NCBI GenBank assembly: GCA_946894095.1 | Contig: OX335643.1 | Span: 5,381,036 to 5,445,035 of the forward strand | DNA from: Incurvaria masculella | Lineage: Eukaryota > Arthropoda > Insecta > Lepidoptera > Incurvariidae | Reading direction: 5' to 3' | DNA: 64,000 nt | In this document: positions 1 to 12,529 of the stretch, piece after piece | Numbering within the stretch: the stretch's first letter is position 1 | Layout of the letters: every line of letters starts with the position of its first letter | Position numbers and translations under genes: made by a program | Notes under the pieces: model-generated | What the model was told of the DNA's origin: nothing | The model's database searches: none | What the model saw: the letters and a program-made list of their open reading frames with translations, nothing else

Positions 1-520
1 CACTAACTTTGGGCATGGGCACTTACTTTGGGGTTAACGAGAACGGCGTTTTTACTGTTAAGTGGTTTCACCCTGCGCGTAGGTGTCGTCTCGTGTCATC
101 CGACGATCAACGCGGTTCGTCAAGGCGCTCCTACTAGGCGGCATTCAGTCATTTGTAAATTTCTCAGACAGTAATTAATTCGTTAAGCTCAAAATCATTA
201 TATAACGTCAGGTATGTTCGCAACATATTAATGATATTCGTTTTCACGGCACTGACTTTGTCAATAGACTAAAATTGCTGTATAGACGTATTTTCTTACA
301 TTAACATTGAAAAGTTAAACATACACAATACATGCGCATAATGTTTGTTGATATTCATTGCGCATTGTTGCATTTGGACGTCATTATTCATTCGATACAT
401 CTAGGTTACCAGAATACCTACAAAATCGTTTCAGGTCCTGCTTACTTATTACTAGAAATATTGTGATTTCACTAAATTTCACTGGTTCAGTTAGGTTAGT
501 TGAGATGAGTAAGATTAAGC

Positions 521-676
521 CTGGTTTTCACAAACTGCCGATTTATTTTAATCGACTCTCAAGGGCCTTTATTACTAAAGTGCTGATTATCTTGTACTGT
601 TATTGATAGCAAGCTGCTAAGAAAGGCCCTTAACATGTGGCGACTAAGCTAATCATCAGTTGGTGAAAAAGGCCTC
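521..676 (+). repeat. MITE-like element, family M1
   Basis: About 156 bp, with imperfect inverted ends TTTTCAC...GTGAAAAA and an internal AGTGCTGATTATCTTGTACT landmark. Four copies in the window. Confidence 0.7.
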
Positions 677-950
677 AAGTAAGGTTGCGTATATTGTAAG
701 AAATATTTACAAACTGTTAGTGACTGCAACATACATATACCGGGAGATTTTAAAGATACCTGCAGGGGATACACTATCGCAGGGTAGTAGATAACATAAT
801 ATGACGTAACAGATAACAAAAACAATGACCAAATATTTCGTGTTTCACGATGCACTCAAATGGTGCAAGTTATAAGTTCAAACATATCTTCTATCTATGC
901 AATAAGACACAACAGAACTGCATACTCGGAAAATAAAAATGTGTTGCTTG

Positions 951-1065
951 TTTATGCAACCTGACATGAATGACTAATACCACACACACAACTACGGTTA
1001 TCATGTTAGCCCAATACACGGTGTATTATACACCACATTCCCGAAGGAATTTGGTGCCGTGCCAG
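951..1065 (-). mobile_element. SINE tail fragment
   Basis: TATGCAACCTGACATGAATG to CCGAAGGAATTTGGTGCC on minus. Confidence 0.6.
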
Positions 1066-1216
1066 GTGTATTACCAATCCGGAAGAGGAACTAGCTGAAA
1101 ACAATTTAACGCATCATTTCCCACTGACAGAGACGATTTGTTTTTTAACCGACTAAAATAAAGGAGGAAGTTCTCAATTAGTCGGAATCTCTTTTTTTAA
1201 ATACAAATAAATCCGC

Positions 1217-1331
1217 CATGCTCATAAAGGGAAGGTCCTGGGCACGGCACCTTCCTTCGTGAATGCGCTGTATTAGGCTATTATCACGACGGTGAGTGTG
1301 GTATTAGTCATCCATGTCCAGTTATATAAAA
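1217..1331 (+). mobile_element. SINE tail fragment
   Basis: CTCATAAAGGGAAGGTCCTG to CATGTCCAGTTATATAAAAA, plus orientation. Confidence 0.6.
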
Positions 1332-3071
1332 AAGATACGATCTCTATTTGCATAAGCAGCAGTGAGAATCCCAAGCGTTTCATCCGTTGGAGAACGTTTC
1401 GTAATGCACGCGAAGCCCCAACGTCAAGAACTGTAGCGTCCATTGAAGACGGCGCCGGTCGACCGTGAAGCGAACCGAAGATATGTTTTACAAAATTCTT
1501 ACAAGCCGTCGCGACCTCAAAAAAGACTACACAGAGCCGAAGCAACCAAAAAAAAAACGCCTCAAAAACGACGCGCACGCAGCCGAGGGACACAAAAAAA
1601 CCATCTCGTTAGTCGAGTTAGAGGATCTATACAGAGCCGCTCTGGCTGCGGCGGGAAATTTTGCTGTGACTGTTTGCCGTTGCCTGTTCGTTCAAACGAG
1701 ATTTTGCATAAGTTATTTTTTTTTTCATTTGGGATTGGAAATAAGAAGAAGTTTTCCAAACTAAAGGTAGGGAGTTTTTTTAGAAAAAATGTGCCCATGA
1801 AATCGCAAGGAATCGAAATTATAGCGTACTAGCTGAAGAACCCTGCTCAGCTCGGGTCCATGTCGTTATGAACTGATTTCGCACTGAATATTTCCTGAAT
1901 ATAAAATGAGTTCCCGTACCAACTTTCATCCTTTCAACTCCTATTTCACCCTCTTAGATTTTAATTTTCAATACAAAAAGTAGCCTTATTCTTGTGTCCT
2001 CCCCGAGATCAAAAATATTTCATTGTTGAAATTCATCAAAATTGTTTCAGCGATTTAGGCGTGAAAACGCAACAGACAGATAGAGTTATTATTGCATTTA
2101 TAATATTAGTATGGAGTATGGATTAAACTGTAAACATTGTATAAATAAACTAAAAGTTTTATAATAGTAGTTGATTGTTGGTAATAATTTTTATGCACGC
2201 AAAGCTCCATGCGCGTGATTGTACGTAATCATTCTGATCAATCATAACGAAATGTTATAGATGAGATAGATCATGGTATATTAAGAAATTCAACTGTGAA
2301 AATAGCACGCATACACAGTAAGCACATTATTAGTATGGTGAAAAAATTACCTTGAACCAGCAAGCTAATTTATCGCGGAAAGTTTATCAAGCAATTCCAC
2401 TTCCAGCTCTGTTCTATCATGAAGAATTGTCTTAAACTAGTTCCGCCCATAATCGATTGTCTTCTCACACAAGTGCTTCAGATTTTACATATTCTAATTT
2501 GTAATGTTTAAAATATTCATATATCAAGTCAACGTGTTTCTTTGAATACTGCACTTCACATATTTCTGATATTTTTAATTATAAGTATGTCCCAAGTGGT
2601 ATTTACACACAAAAATTTAAAAAAAAATAACTTAAAAATGTACCGCGTAGGTCCAGCTGAAGGTACATAGCGTACATAGCGAGAGCTTAAGACGGATACA
2701 AAATATATTTTCAAAACCATTATTAAATAAGAGCACCGTTCGCAGGGTGTAATAACAACTCTAACGATATCCCTAACCTCTCGGGTAGAGTGTAACATTG
2801 GGTGTGTCCCGAAGTAATTATATACATCAGGTTGTGTTTGTTCATGCTACTCTAATTGAATTATTATTACTAAATTATAGACTCGTCATAATTTGGGGGT
2901 GTATTAACAGCTACTTACCGGACCGACTTGTAATCTTGACACCCGTCCCCATTGCGGTATTCATTGTTATGTTTTGAGTTATTATTTATACCTGTTTTAT
3001 TTATGCGTGTGTCTATTCGTTAACTGCTGCAGTCTCTAGTTTCGGAGATCGCGAGTTCGATACCAGGGTTT
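1332..3071. other. AT-rich, no gene seen
   Basis: Frames near 1443-1830 are rich in K and R because of A runs (AAAAAAAAAACGCC) and match nothing I know. A common AACAGACAGATAGAG tail sits near 2070. Probably 5' intron or intergenic DNA of the four-jointed gene. Confidence 0.4.
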
Positions 3072-3260
3072 TGTTATGTGACTGGATATGGATGGCTAAT
3101 GCCACACCTACATGGCATGGCACCTAATTTCGAATGTAGAATGTTTGGATATAATATTATAACAAGTGTAGTATTCGTTTATATTCAGTTCTATACAAAA
3201 CCAATAAATACCACGGTTTAGTTTTTTTTTTTCGACCGTAATAATCATCTACGATTCGAT

Positions 3261-3648
3261 TTTTTTTTTTTTTATGTGACTGGACGTGGATGGCTAATAC
3301 CACAAGTTCTGTCATGGTATTAGCCCAACACACCACATGGGAACTAGGTGCCATGCCAGGACCTTCCTTATATTGCACGGCTACATTGAACTGGATGGAA
3401 AACACGGACAATTTTCATTGCCGCTTCGACCATCGTTCATCCAATGCGATGGTACCAACCCGGGCGGGATAAACCCTACCACCTAGTAAGTGAGGAAGGG
3501 GACCTACAGCTTAACGTGGAATCCGAACCACGGCCAGCCTCTCTCAACGGTCGAATGGTCACCCATCCAAGACCAGACCGGACCCAGCGTTGCTTAACTT
3601 CGGAGAGCGATCGCCGAAGTGTCGCGCCACTGGGCCACTGAGGCTGAC
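3261..3648 (-). mobile_element. SINE, 5S-rRNA-like head, near full length
   Basis: Read on minus, the head holds CCGAAGTTAAGCAACGCTGG and CTTGGATGGGTGACC, the internal promoter region (A box to C box) of 5S rRNA. A body follows (GGTTCGGATTCCACGTTAAG; CATCGCATTGGATGAACGAT), then a tail ending in TATTAGCCATCC and an A-rich run. Very similar to the copy at 24290-24665. Confidence 0.88.
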
Positions 3649-4024
3649 AGAATGTATCGTATGTTAACAGTAGAGAAATAAAAAAAACAATAGAACTACA
3701 TAATGGTGGACTTATCACTTAAAGTAATTTATTTATGTCTTCCATAGGTGGTGATGAGTTTTCGGTGCCTATTAGTAATAAGTATAGAAGCAGGAATAAG
3801 TGTACACATACATACGATATACCTGAAATTAACTTGTTTTTCTTCCTTATTTCGTTAACTTTTTGTTTTTGATAAATCTTTAATATGTACAACCTTGTCA
3901 TCAGAAATATACTTATCGAAATGTGTAAGGAGAAAGAGCGTATTCCTATGATTAATAAATATCTCATTGAATTTCGATATTATTAATATAAATTATGTAT
4001 GCCGATGTATAACAATTTACAGAT

Positions 4025-4060
4025 ATATTTAATTTTAAATTACAATTTCTCTTGTTACAG
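4025..4060 (+). other. fj: 3' splice site before the four-jointed start
   Basis: A T-rich tract ends in CTTGTTACAG at 4060, 44 nt before the start codon. The segment 4061-4104 would be the end of the 5' UTR in the coding exon. The first exon is not identified; it may lie in 1-4000 or outside the window. Confidence 0.55.
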
Positions 4061-4104
4061 ACTGGAGTTCCTGATGTGATCCTGCTGCAAAAGAAAAACT
4101 CAAG

Positions 4105-5934
4105 ATGCAGATAACACTCTCCGGCGTATCCAACTTCAAAGGACAGCTCGAAGAACCTCTGGACACCCGAACGAGCGACCAGGAAGAACTGACACCAGGG
4201 GACCATCCCCGAATCCCAACACTACAAAGTTGTAAAGTCGATCTCGATGCCAAAATTGACGACAGTGCCCCCGAATCCAACCAAAAATATATCAACCATA
4301 GGGACCTTCTGAGATCCGTAGAAGCTGGCAGAAAATACATTATGGCTACCAAGATATTCAAACATGATAAGTGTCCCTTCAATACTAAGGCAAGGAAAGA
4401 AAAAAGCGCTTGTTTAAACTACTGCGTTATTAGTATAGGCATAGCGCTTATCTTCGGACTTCTGATAGCCCTCTTCCTATCGGTACCAGATGAAAATGCT
4501 ATGATATATTTAATGGCAAGACCTGAAACTATGATTAGGCCCGAAGAACCAACAAACTCATCCCAAGGCACTCTGCGAACGCTAAATTCGATCAATGAGA
4601 TGGCAACACGAAACGATTTAGACCCGATACCAAACCAAGAAGAAACAAAAGGTAAATTTTCAACGGTATCTTTCACCGGGGGCTTGAAGAAGCATATTGA
4701 AGTGCACAGTATTTTTAACAACCGAGAAATATATCCCAAAGGTATGACCGAAGACATGAAAGACATCCTCAAAGACAATAAACATAACCGAAAACACGAC
4801 GTTAGGATTCTACTCAATACTGAAAACAAAACGAATACACCAAATGATAACACGATAATTTACGACAACGTTTACTGGGGACCTCGCGTGGAACACTCTC
4901 TACCGCAAGGATACGAAGAAGCATCCAGCGACAACTGGGAGGACTACGTCAAGCAAAGCGAAGTAGTCAAGATGGAAAACGGATGCGGAAGAATGCAGAA
5001 CCGCCTTGTCACATTCAGAGATGGCCGCCAGGCTTGCGTCAGATATCGACAGAACACGGATCAGATTCAAGGAGAAATATTCAGTTTCTACGTAGCGAGA
5101 CTCCTGAATCTTACCAATTTGGCGCCCTCTGTGATCAGCGTTGTCGACTTGAATGATCGCTTATGGCAAAGCGTCGCTTCAGACATAGCAACCGCTCAAT
5201 GGAATACGAACAGACCAGTGGTTCTGACCCAATACATACCCGGCTTGGAATCTGCACCCATACCAGATGCCTTCAAACCTTCTGAACGCCACCTGAACAA
5301 ATTTGATATTCTCAAAATGTCCCTGAAAGAAAACGATACTGACGTCAAGAATGTTCTCATCGATAAACTGAGAAAATACCAAACAACTGCGAAATCTGGA
5401 GGTAACAATAAGGTGGAGTACTATGATCATATCGATATGAACATCGGTGAAAAAACTGTCAAGAGCTTTGTTGAACTGGCTCAGTGGTCAGACTTGATTG
5501 TCTTCGACTACTTGACGGCCAATTTGGACAGAATCGTCAACAATTTATTCAATTATCAATGGAATGTAAACATTATGGATGGACCTGCCCACAACTTGGC
5601 CAGAAAGGCGGATACTGGCCTTTTGATGTTCCTAGACAACGAGTCCGGACTTCTCCACGGCTATAGACTGTTGAAGAAGTACAATGTCTACCACAGTTTG
5701 ATGCTCGATAATCTCTGCGTCTTTAGGAGATCGACTATCGATGCCTTGAAAGTGTTGTATGAAGACCAGTCGGTGGGGTCAAAAATACAGGAGATGTTCC
5801 GAAAGAAGAACAACGCAGTTATAAGGGACATCTTGCCACCATTGCCGGAGAAGAACATCAAAATACTGTATGAGAGAATCGGAAAAGTGCTAAATCAGGT
5901 TCAAAAGTGCGAACAATCATATTCGAAAAGATAG
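4105..5934 (+). CDS. fj: Four-jointed family Golgi serine/threonine kinase
   Basis: Complete 609-codon open frame recognised as the Four-jointed / FJX1 family. In Drosophila this type II Golgi kinase phosphorylates cadherin repeats of Fat and Dachsous and so tunes planar polarity and growth. Residues ~105-127 form one hydrophobic segment after a basic stretch (KARKEK), as expected for a signal anchor; the rest would be lumenal. The kinase region (~residues 255-600) begins near YWGPRVEHSLPQGYEE. It holds FDYLTANLDR (D468, N473, D475) and LDNESG (D511-N512-E513); the DNE triplet is the motif known to be needed for activity in fly Fj. A 3' splice site (CTTGTTACAG, ending 4060) implies an upstream non-coding exon I cannot place. 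Met80 (4342) just before the anchor is an alternative start. The single coding exon fits fly fj. Confidence 0.92.
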   Translation: MQITLSGVSNFKGQLEEPLDTRTSDQEELTPGDHPRIPTLQSCKVDLDAKIDDSAPESNQKYINHRDLLRSVEAGRKYIMATKIFKHDKCPFNTKARKEKSACLNYCVISIGIALIFGLLIALFLSVPDENAMIYLMARPETMIRPEEPTNSSQGTLRTLNSINEMATRNDLDPIPNQEETKGKFSTVSFTGGLKKHIEVHSIFNNREIYPKGMTEDMKDILKDNKHNRKHDVRILLNTENKTNTPNDNTIIYDNVYWGPRVEHSLPQGYEEASSDNWEDYVKQSEVVKMENGCGRMQNRLVTFRDGRQACVRYRQNTDQIQGEIFSFYVARLLNLTNLAPSVISVVDLNDRLWQSVASDIATAQWNTNRPVVLTQYIPGLESAPIPDAFKPSERHLNKFDILKMSLKENDTDVKNVLIDKLRKYQTTAKSGGNNKVEYYDHIDMNIGEKTVKSFVELAQWSDLIVFDYLTANLDRIVNNLFNYQWNVNIMDGPAHNLARKADTGLLMFLDNESGLLHGYRLLKKYNVYHSLMLDNLCVFRRSTIDALKVLYEDQSVGSKIQEMFRKKNNAVIRDILPPLPEKNIKILYERIGKVLNQVQKCEQSYSKR

Positions 5935-6267
5935 CAAGTATCCTTATTTTAATTTTAATAGAATGTTGCGGGTTTTAGAACTGTTTGCACTGATATAAAG
6001 CCATCAACGGTGATAAAGTTGTATTGATATTGTGAATGTATGAAACCAAAAAGTTTATTTATAAATAATAATAATAGCTATACAATGTTAAAGAATGTGC
6101 CAGTCATTATAGGAATTTGTAAATAGGATTGTATATTTTCAAGTTGTAATCTAATAGACCAGACAAAGTCGATTGTGACTTGCACTGTGTTTGATTGTAG
6201 TCATGTTAATAATAATACGTGTACATTGAAAGTTATTGTACATACATTAATCGGTTATTTGTAATAT

Positions 6268-6273
6268 AATAAA
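6268..6273 (+). promoter_or_regulatory. Poly(A) signal of the four-jointed gene
   Basis: AATAAA about 330 nt after the stop codon, followed some 20 nt later by a T/G-rich stretch near 6290-6300. This gives a 3' UTR of about 350 nt. Confidence 0.6.
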
Positions 6274-6739
6274 AAATAATATGAAAAATGTTTTGTTTTA
6301 TTCCAAAAAGTAGATTTCAACAAGTTTCATATATTTTTATTCAAAAGTAGTCGAGGAAGTATATCACAAACTGTCATGAAACCCAAAGTCTGGCCGTCGT
6401 TACTTTTCTCTGTCTGCTTAATTATAACTTGAAAGCCACTGAACCGATATTTATTTAGTTTGCATGACGCTAAATTACCTGAGTAGTGAAACAAACGAGA
6501 TCAGTCCGGGAAAAACGGACTGATTATCTTTATTCATTCATTTACTCTTATTCAATCACTTACTCACTCACATAGTCCAGCAAAAATCAAGCCACTTTAC
6601 CTAAATCATAAATATTGGAGAGTAACTCGAACGTATGGTGTACATACCAACATAAAGGCAGACATACTTACACCCATAGTATTGAATTTTAAGGTACGAA
6701 TGGCAACATAGACAGAGATTTTTTATTACAAAAGACGTG

Positions 6740-6938
6740 TTGGACTTTGGAATAAAATCTCTGAAATTTTCACGGAATGTGTTTTTACTTTGCCGCTATA
6801 GCGACAAATAGGTAAAATAAAAAAATAATAAAAATTAAACGGGGGTCCGATACAAAAAACGTGATTTTTTTGTGTTAAATCTTGTACGATGGTACGGAAC
6901 CCTTCGTGTGCGAGTCCGACTCGCACTTGGCCAGTTTT
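6740..6938 (-). repeat. Partial GGCCAAGTGCGAGTCGG repeat
   Basis: Ends at CTCGCACTTGGCCAG and a T run that merges directly with the T-rich end of the SINE at 6939. Confidence 0.75.
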
Positions 6939-7412
6939 TTTTATGTAACTGGACATGAATGGCTAATACCAAACTGAACTTTAATTTTCATATTTGATAT
7001 TTTGATATTTTAATAATATTTACAAGTAATATAAACGACCATGACAATGTTTTGTTATATGTGTGTAACTTTGTTTTATGATTAATAAATACAATACAAT
7101 ACAATAAGCCTAACACACCACATGGGAACTAGGTGGCACGCGAGGACCTTCCTTATATTGCTCGGCTACATTGATCTGGATTGAAAACACTGACAACTTT
7201 TATTGCCGCTTCGACCATCGTTCAATCAATGCGATGGTACCAACCCGGGCGGGATTAACCCTACCACCTAGTGAGTAAGGAAGGGACCTACAGTTTTACG
7301 CGGAATCCGAACCACCGCCAGCCTCAACGGTTGAAAATGGTCACCCATCCACAATCCAACTGCGCTCAGAGGTGCTTAACCAGCTTATCGAATCGCAAGG
7401 CGTCGCACCACT
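6939..7412 (-). mobile_element. SINE, 5S-like head, interrupted
   Basis: Tail at 6939-6972, then about 135 bp of unrelated AT-rich sequence ending in AATACAATACAATACAATA, then the body and head from 7107. The 5S-like part keeps GGTCACCCATCC in reverse. Confidence 0.75.
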
Positions 7413-7617
7413 TTTACAAGATACGTATCACTTCGATAATCGATTTAAGGTATACACGGATTACCGTTCATTGATTTTTATATTGTTCTCGAAACATTAA
7501 GTAATTGTATTGAATTGATTGTTTCTACATGAATATGAATAATCATCCAAGCACAGGCGATTTAGTGTAGGTATATAGATATATAGACCAAAATATATGA
7601 CCAGTGCGTCCTCCCGG

Positions 7618-8105
7618 TTATGACGTACGAGTGTGTAACGTGGACTCTGACGGTCGCCGTTGTTGAGAAGTTGAAAGTTGCCCAGCGAGCCAAGGAGCGA
7701 GCCATGATGGGAATATCGCTGCTGGATATGGTGCGTAACGAGGCAATCCGCCGACGTACCAGAATAGTCGATATTGGACGCCGGGTGGCTAAGCTCAAGT
7801 GGCAGTGGGCTGCTCACGTCAGCCGAAGAGACGACGACCGTTGGAGTAACCGTGTCCTACACTGGCGGCCGTGGACAGGCAAACGGAGTGTGGGAAGACC
7901 AACCGCCAGGTGGGACGACGACATGAAGTGCGTCGGCGGAAAGCAGTGGTTCCGTACCGCTGAGAGCCGGGAGGCCTGGAGAAAAATTGGAGAGGCGTAT
8001 GTCCAGCAGTGGGCGCAAACACGCTGACTCGCTATACCCCATAGACCTAGCATGCGGTACCCATAGTGATAGGCGATACGTTACTAGTAAGTATAAAGTT
8101 TAAAG
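7618..8105 (+). mobile_element. 5'-truncated RTE-type LINE, C-terminal end of the polyprotein
   Basis: An open frame of 135 codons ends at 8027 and reads EKLKVAQRAKERAMMGISLL, then RRTRIVDIGRRVAKLKWQWA, then GKRSVGRPTARWDDD and EAYVQQWAQTR. This is the familiar C-terminus of RTE-clade reverse transcriptases in Lepidoptera. The rest of the element is missing, as is usual for truncated LINE insertions. A short 3' tail runs to about 8105. Confidence 0.85.
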
Positions 8106-9496
8106 TAATGTCAACAGACTCATGTAGATCCTGCAACAAACAGAAAACTGACACTGGTTCAAATACATTTTTCAAGACAGCTGTACCAAATCTCGGAATC
8201 CACGCAAGCGAAGCTGCGACCAAGAGCTAGTTACAAATAGAGGTTTGGAATTTTAGTGGCCGTAAGAAAAGTTTTCTAAAGACTAGCAATCAGTCACGGG
8301 CGTGCGCCATTTTAAATTTCAAATAAGCTCATTTCGGAAGCAGACTTACGCAGAGCGGAGGCAGTCTCAGACGCTGTCGGAATATGTTACCATTGTATCG
8401 TCGGCTGTTTAGATCAAAAAGGTAGGAGATATGCACTAAAACTTCAACGTTTGTTCATGACACATGCAAACATAGTCGCAGACGTACTGGAGGGGTAAGT
8501 AGATGGGAACGCAATTGTTCCATGCCAGGACCTTCCCTTTATGAGAACGGCTACTTCCATATCGGAGTGAGTGGAAAACACGTCTTACTTCGCAGAATGC
8601 TTTTCGAAACTCGCAACTACGAGTAGTCTGTCCCTTTTCTCAACTTGCCGGGGAATGCACCCATTCTCTGATTCCCAAAGTATCTTCTGAATCCTTTGTT
8701 TGAAAGTTCCGTAAATTGTGGTATGTACGGAATGCCGAGATATTTCCCACGGAATACCTGGAGTCACCTAAACATGGTGTGACGAAACACCTGGCCGACC
8801 GGCATGGTTTTCGCAGCCCCGGTAAAAGTTCAAATGCGCATGGGTGTCTGAAGTAATGAATTCCTATCTTCAACAATAATTTTATTCTAATAACATATTT
8901 GCAAATTTTGTACTGAGAATATTTGCAAAAAAATTACTAATCATGAATGTCCTTTTTTGCACTACAAATAGAATACGTCGCTTTTTAGCGAATATTTTGT
9001 ACTATATTCATATACTAGTTCTTTTTACAGCTCCCTTTCATTAATTAATATGTCCTTGCTTCACGATCGATTCTAAACAAATAAAACTAAACAGTCTTGT
9101 TTCTTAAAATCCCATTTTTTTCTGTTTCTAGAGATACTAGAAGTATACGAGAAGTATGTGTGATAAAAAAAACCTCAACACAATCTCACCAAAGTTTTTG
9201 CCTAACCCGTTCCTACAATTGCTTTATTTGATAGTAGTAAATGATAATAATCGTGAACAAGGCTAAATCAAACAAAAACTCTCCGACGAACCGAGGTGAG
9301 CTCATAAAATACGCTTCCGAATACTTAGGACGTATCTTCATACAAAACGAAATGAACATATTTCATTGTGACGCGAAGGAGGACAGCCGCTTGTCCCTAG
9401 TGATGACGATTAGTCGATAATTTCCAAAATAAATAAATGATTTTAGCCACATCGCAAAACAACCTAGCTAAAATGGTAATCAAAATATCACGAATA
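8106..9496. other. No gene seen
   Basis: Apart from a CGGCATGGTTTTCGCAGCCCC repeat at 8750-8850, only AT-rich unique-looking DNA. Confidence 0.4.
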
Positions 9497-9600
9497 AAAC
9501 AGGCCGAGTGCAAGTCGGACACGCACATGTAGGGTTCCATACGATCATACTAGATTTAACACAAAAACATGTTTCTTTTAGGCTTTGTATCTGTACACAT
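9497..9600 (+). repeat. Head fragment of the GGCCAAGTGCGAGTCGG repeat
   Basis: Starts GGCCGAGTGCAAGTCGG and retains GGGTTCCATACGATC. It fades after about 9600. Confidence 0.6.
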
Positions 9601-9845
9601 ATACATTTTTGTTCGACGGAGTATCGTTGATCAAACCACCATGAACGAACGAAACTCGAACATGAGCCAAATCGGTCAAATATTTGCTGAGATATGGGGT
9701 TGTAAGAGGATGTATTCTAGATAACGCTGCCTCTATCCTACATCGCGAAAATTGTGAAAATTGTAAACAACTTAAACAGGTTGAAAACTTTCTTCGGACC
9801 AAAATCTTTGGAAATCCTCATTTTAGGCAATAATATCCACAAGGG

Positions 9846-10213
9846 TTTTTTTTTATGTAACTGGACATGGATGGCTAATACCAAACTGACCGTTAGACAT
9901 AAACCTAAGGCACCACATGGGAACTAGGTGCCATGCTAGGACCCTCCTTATATTGCTCGGCATCATTGAACTGGATGGAAAAAACTTTCATTCTCGCTTC
10001 GACCATCGTTCATTCAATGCGATGGCACCAACCCAGGCCGGATTAACCCTACCTTCTACTAATTAAGGAAGGGGACTATAGTTTTACTTGGAATCCGAAC
10101 CACAGCTAGCTTCAACGGATGGTCACCCATCCAGAACCCAACCGCTCTCAGAGGTGCTTCACCGAGCTTATCGAATCGCAAGGCGTCACGCCACCGGCTA
10201 CCAAGGTTGACAG
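9846..10213 (-). mobile_element. SINE, 5S-like head
   Basis: Complete-looking minus copy. It has the T-rich (tail) end with ATGTAACTGGACATGG, the body, then GGTCACCCATCC and a diverged head ending GGTTGACAG. Confidence 0.8.
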
Positions 10214-10737
10214 TAACATAGAAAAAAAATATTTTATTAGAAAGTAAAAGGTACATGTCAGTAAAAGTTAAAACTACTTATACCGTACATACAATATTAT
10301 TCCATAATTTCCATACCAAACATACCTTTTAAGTAGGTACCTATTTTTTCATGAAACTACATCGGGGCTAACTACTAATGTATCTCTAATCGATCTAATT
10401 TTCTTAAAACCGCAGAGCAGACACAATCGATATATTCGTTATGAGATTTAGCATCACTAGAGGAAGAAAGCGAAGGCGGAGCCAACGTCTTTGTTTAGGA
10501 AGGGACTGAATAATAAAAACAATATTTTTCAAACAAAAAGAAAATACTTTTTATAAAGCGACTCATTGATGTTATTCGAGTGTGTAGGTTGTACAATAGG
10601 ACAATGACTTTTGAGATTTGGGTTAACTTGAAAAGGGGACATGCTACCCAGAATGCCCGTATGCGATAAGCCATTGTGCGTTTGATTTCGTCTTAATAAG
10701 ACTTTTATGAAAATCTGAAAACTCTCCATGGAATCAA

Positions 10738-10991
10738 ACACGGACAATTTTTCATTGCCCCTTCGACCATCTTTTCATCCAATGCGATGGTACCAACCCG
10801 GGCTGGCTTACTAAGTAGTAGGGGAAGGGGACCTACAGTTTTACATGGATTCCGAACCATGGAGCAGCTCGCATTCGTATTTCAATGCACTTATCGAACT
10901 CGGAAAGAGAATGCATGTCGTGGGGGGGAATCGAACCCAGACCTCTTGTACGCTAGGCCAGTCCCCGCGCCACTAGGCTACGAGCAGCTTA
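10738..10991 (-). mobile_element. SINE, tRNA-like head, tail missing
   Basis: Body and head on minus. The B-box region reads GGTTCGATTCCCCCCC in the sense direction. Its tail end at 10738 stops abruptly. Confidence 0.75.
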
Positions 10992-11261
10992 AAGGCGTGA
11001 CGTTAATGGCCGTCTTATAAGGACCCACGAACAATCCACCATGAAAATAATCAGCATTAACCAGAAATAGACATTCGAAATAATATAACAAAGTTAACTA
11101 TTTATGGTTAGTCTAACTAGATTTATCCGTGGCCTTTCATAAAAGATAAACGCGTGCTAGGGAAGGAATGAGCGAAATTTTGGAGTGACGCTACAAGTGC
11201 TTAGCATTGAGAGAGCATGGAAGGACGAGAGTAGCAATTGTCAGCCTCGGTCTTCTTAGGA

Positions 11262-11612
11262 CTTCCCCTTTATGAACACGGCTACATTGATCTGGATGGA
11301 ATACACGGAAAATTATGAATTGCCGCTTCGAACATATTTTCATACAAGCCCTGCAAGCACCTTGTTGAGCGAATTCAGTATTTCCTTGATTCCGAACCAT
11401 GGAATATCTCTTATAAGCCCACCAGATCGCATTCCCGAAGGAACTTGGTAGCATGGCACTTAATTCCTTCCAGAATGCGGTGTGTTAGGCTAATATCATG
11501 ACCGTGTCGGTGTGATTAACCATCCATGTACATAGAACTAGGTGCCATGCCAAGTCCTTTATGTGACGAAACACCTGGCCGGCCGCCATGGGTCTCGCAA
11601 CCCCCTGAAAGT
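11262..11612. mobile_element. Mosaic of SINE scraps and a CGGCATGG-type repeat
   Basis: A minus body piece (11262-11345), a plus tail piece (11446-11531), a short reversed tail piece, then a GACGAAACACCTGGCCGGCC repeat fragment. The nested pieces show repeated insertion in one spot. Confidence 0.5.
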
Positions 11613-12529
11613 TCGAAAGACCACGGGGATTATGTGGTTGGTTTTAGCCCACCCTTTACCATCGCATTAAATGAAAACGTTGTCGTAGCTGCAATCGAAA
11701 ACCATTCGTCTTTCCCATCTAGTTATTTTCGTCAGGTGTTACAGGTTAATATATTAAGTAAATTGAACCTAACAAAGCAAGCCTACCGCTACTACCTACA
11801 AATATATACCTATTGAACTTCACAAACACCACAAGGGTTGGCTGGAAGAAATCTCTTTTGAGGGATAAGCCCGCCTTTGCGCCCCACTTATGTTGCTATT
11901 GCTCTATACTTACTTTTATTAATTTGTTTTTTTTTTGTGGCGTATTAAAGAATTTTCAATGAATCAATCAATCAATCTACTTCCTTCCTAATGGAAATCC
12001 GTTTCATGAATCCGGGTGTCATGTCCATTTCAATAAAAAAAGAAACAGAATGACTTACATATGATTTGCAAAATTACTGCATAATATAGACACAAAATAA
12101 TCAAATACCACGGTTTGAGATTCTTAACTGATTGCGAGAACACACAGATTCAGACGCATACATGCGTATGATTCCCATTGTCCGAGCAGAGTCGATCACA
12201 AAAGAGCGTTCGCTGTTAATGCAGTGACCACGGAAACCACTGGCAATAATGCAATTATTTCTACACTTGCGTGGGCGTTCACATCCGCGAAGCCTGTCTG
12301 CCCTTTGAAACGCAACGATAACGCCGCAGACGGATTTGATGGCCTTTGAAATTGACGCGTGACCGTTGTCAAGAGGAAATAATGAATGATTGCGCCGTAG
12401 AATAAGTAATAGTATTAGGCGACTCAGTAATACGTGGTTGTTTTAGCTAAATTTTGATATGAATATTAAACTAAATCAGTTTATTGTGTTCCCAAGAAAA
12501 AAGTAGTTAGCTACAATACCATAAGACAC

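Noticed and set aside
1443..1832. 129- and 99-codon frames rich in Lys/Arg
   Set aside because: They arise from A runs, overlap each other in different frames, and show no domain, splice or conservation evidence.
3560..3648. 5S rRNA gene on minus strand
   Set aside because: Only the internal promoter part matches 5S; the ends do not form the 5S helix I and the sequence continues into a SINE body. The same applies at 24590-24665.
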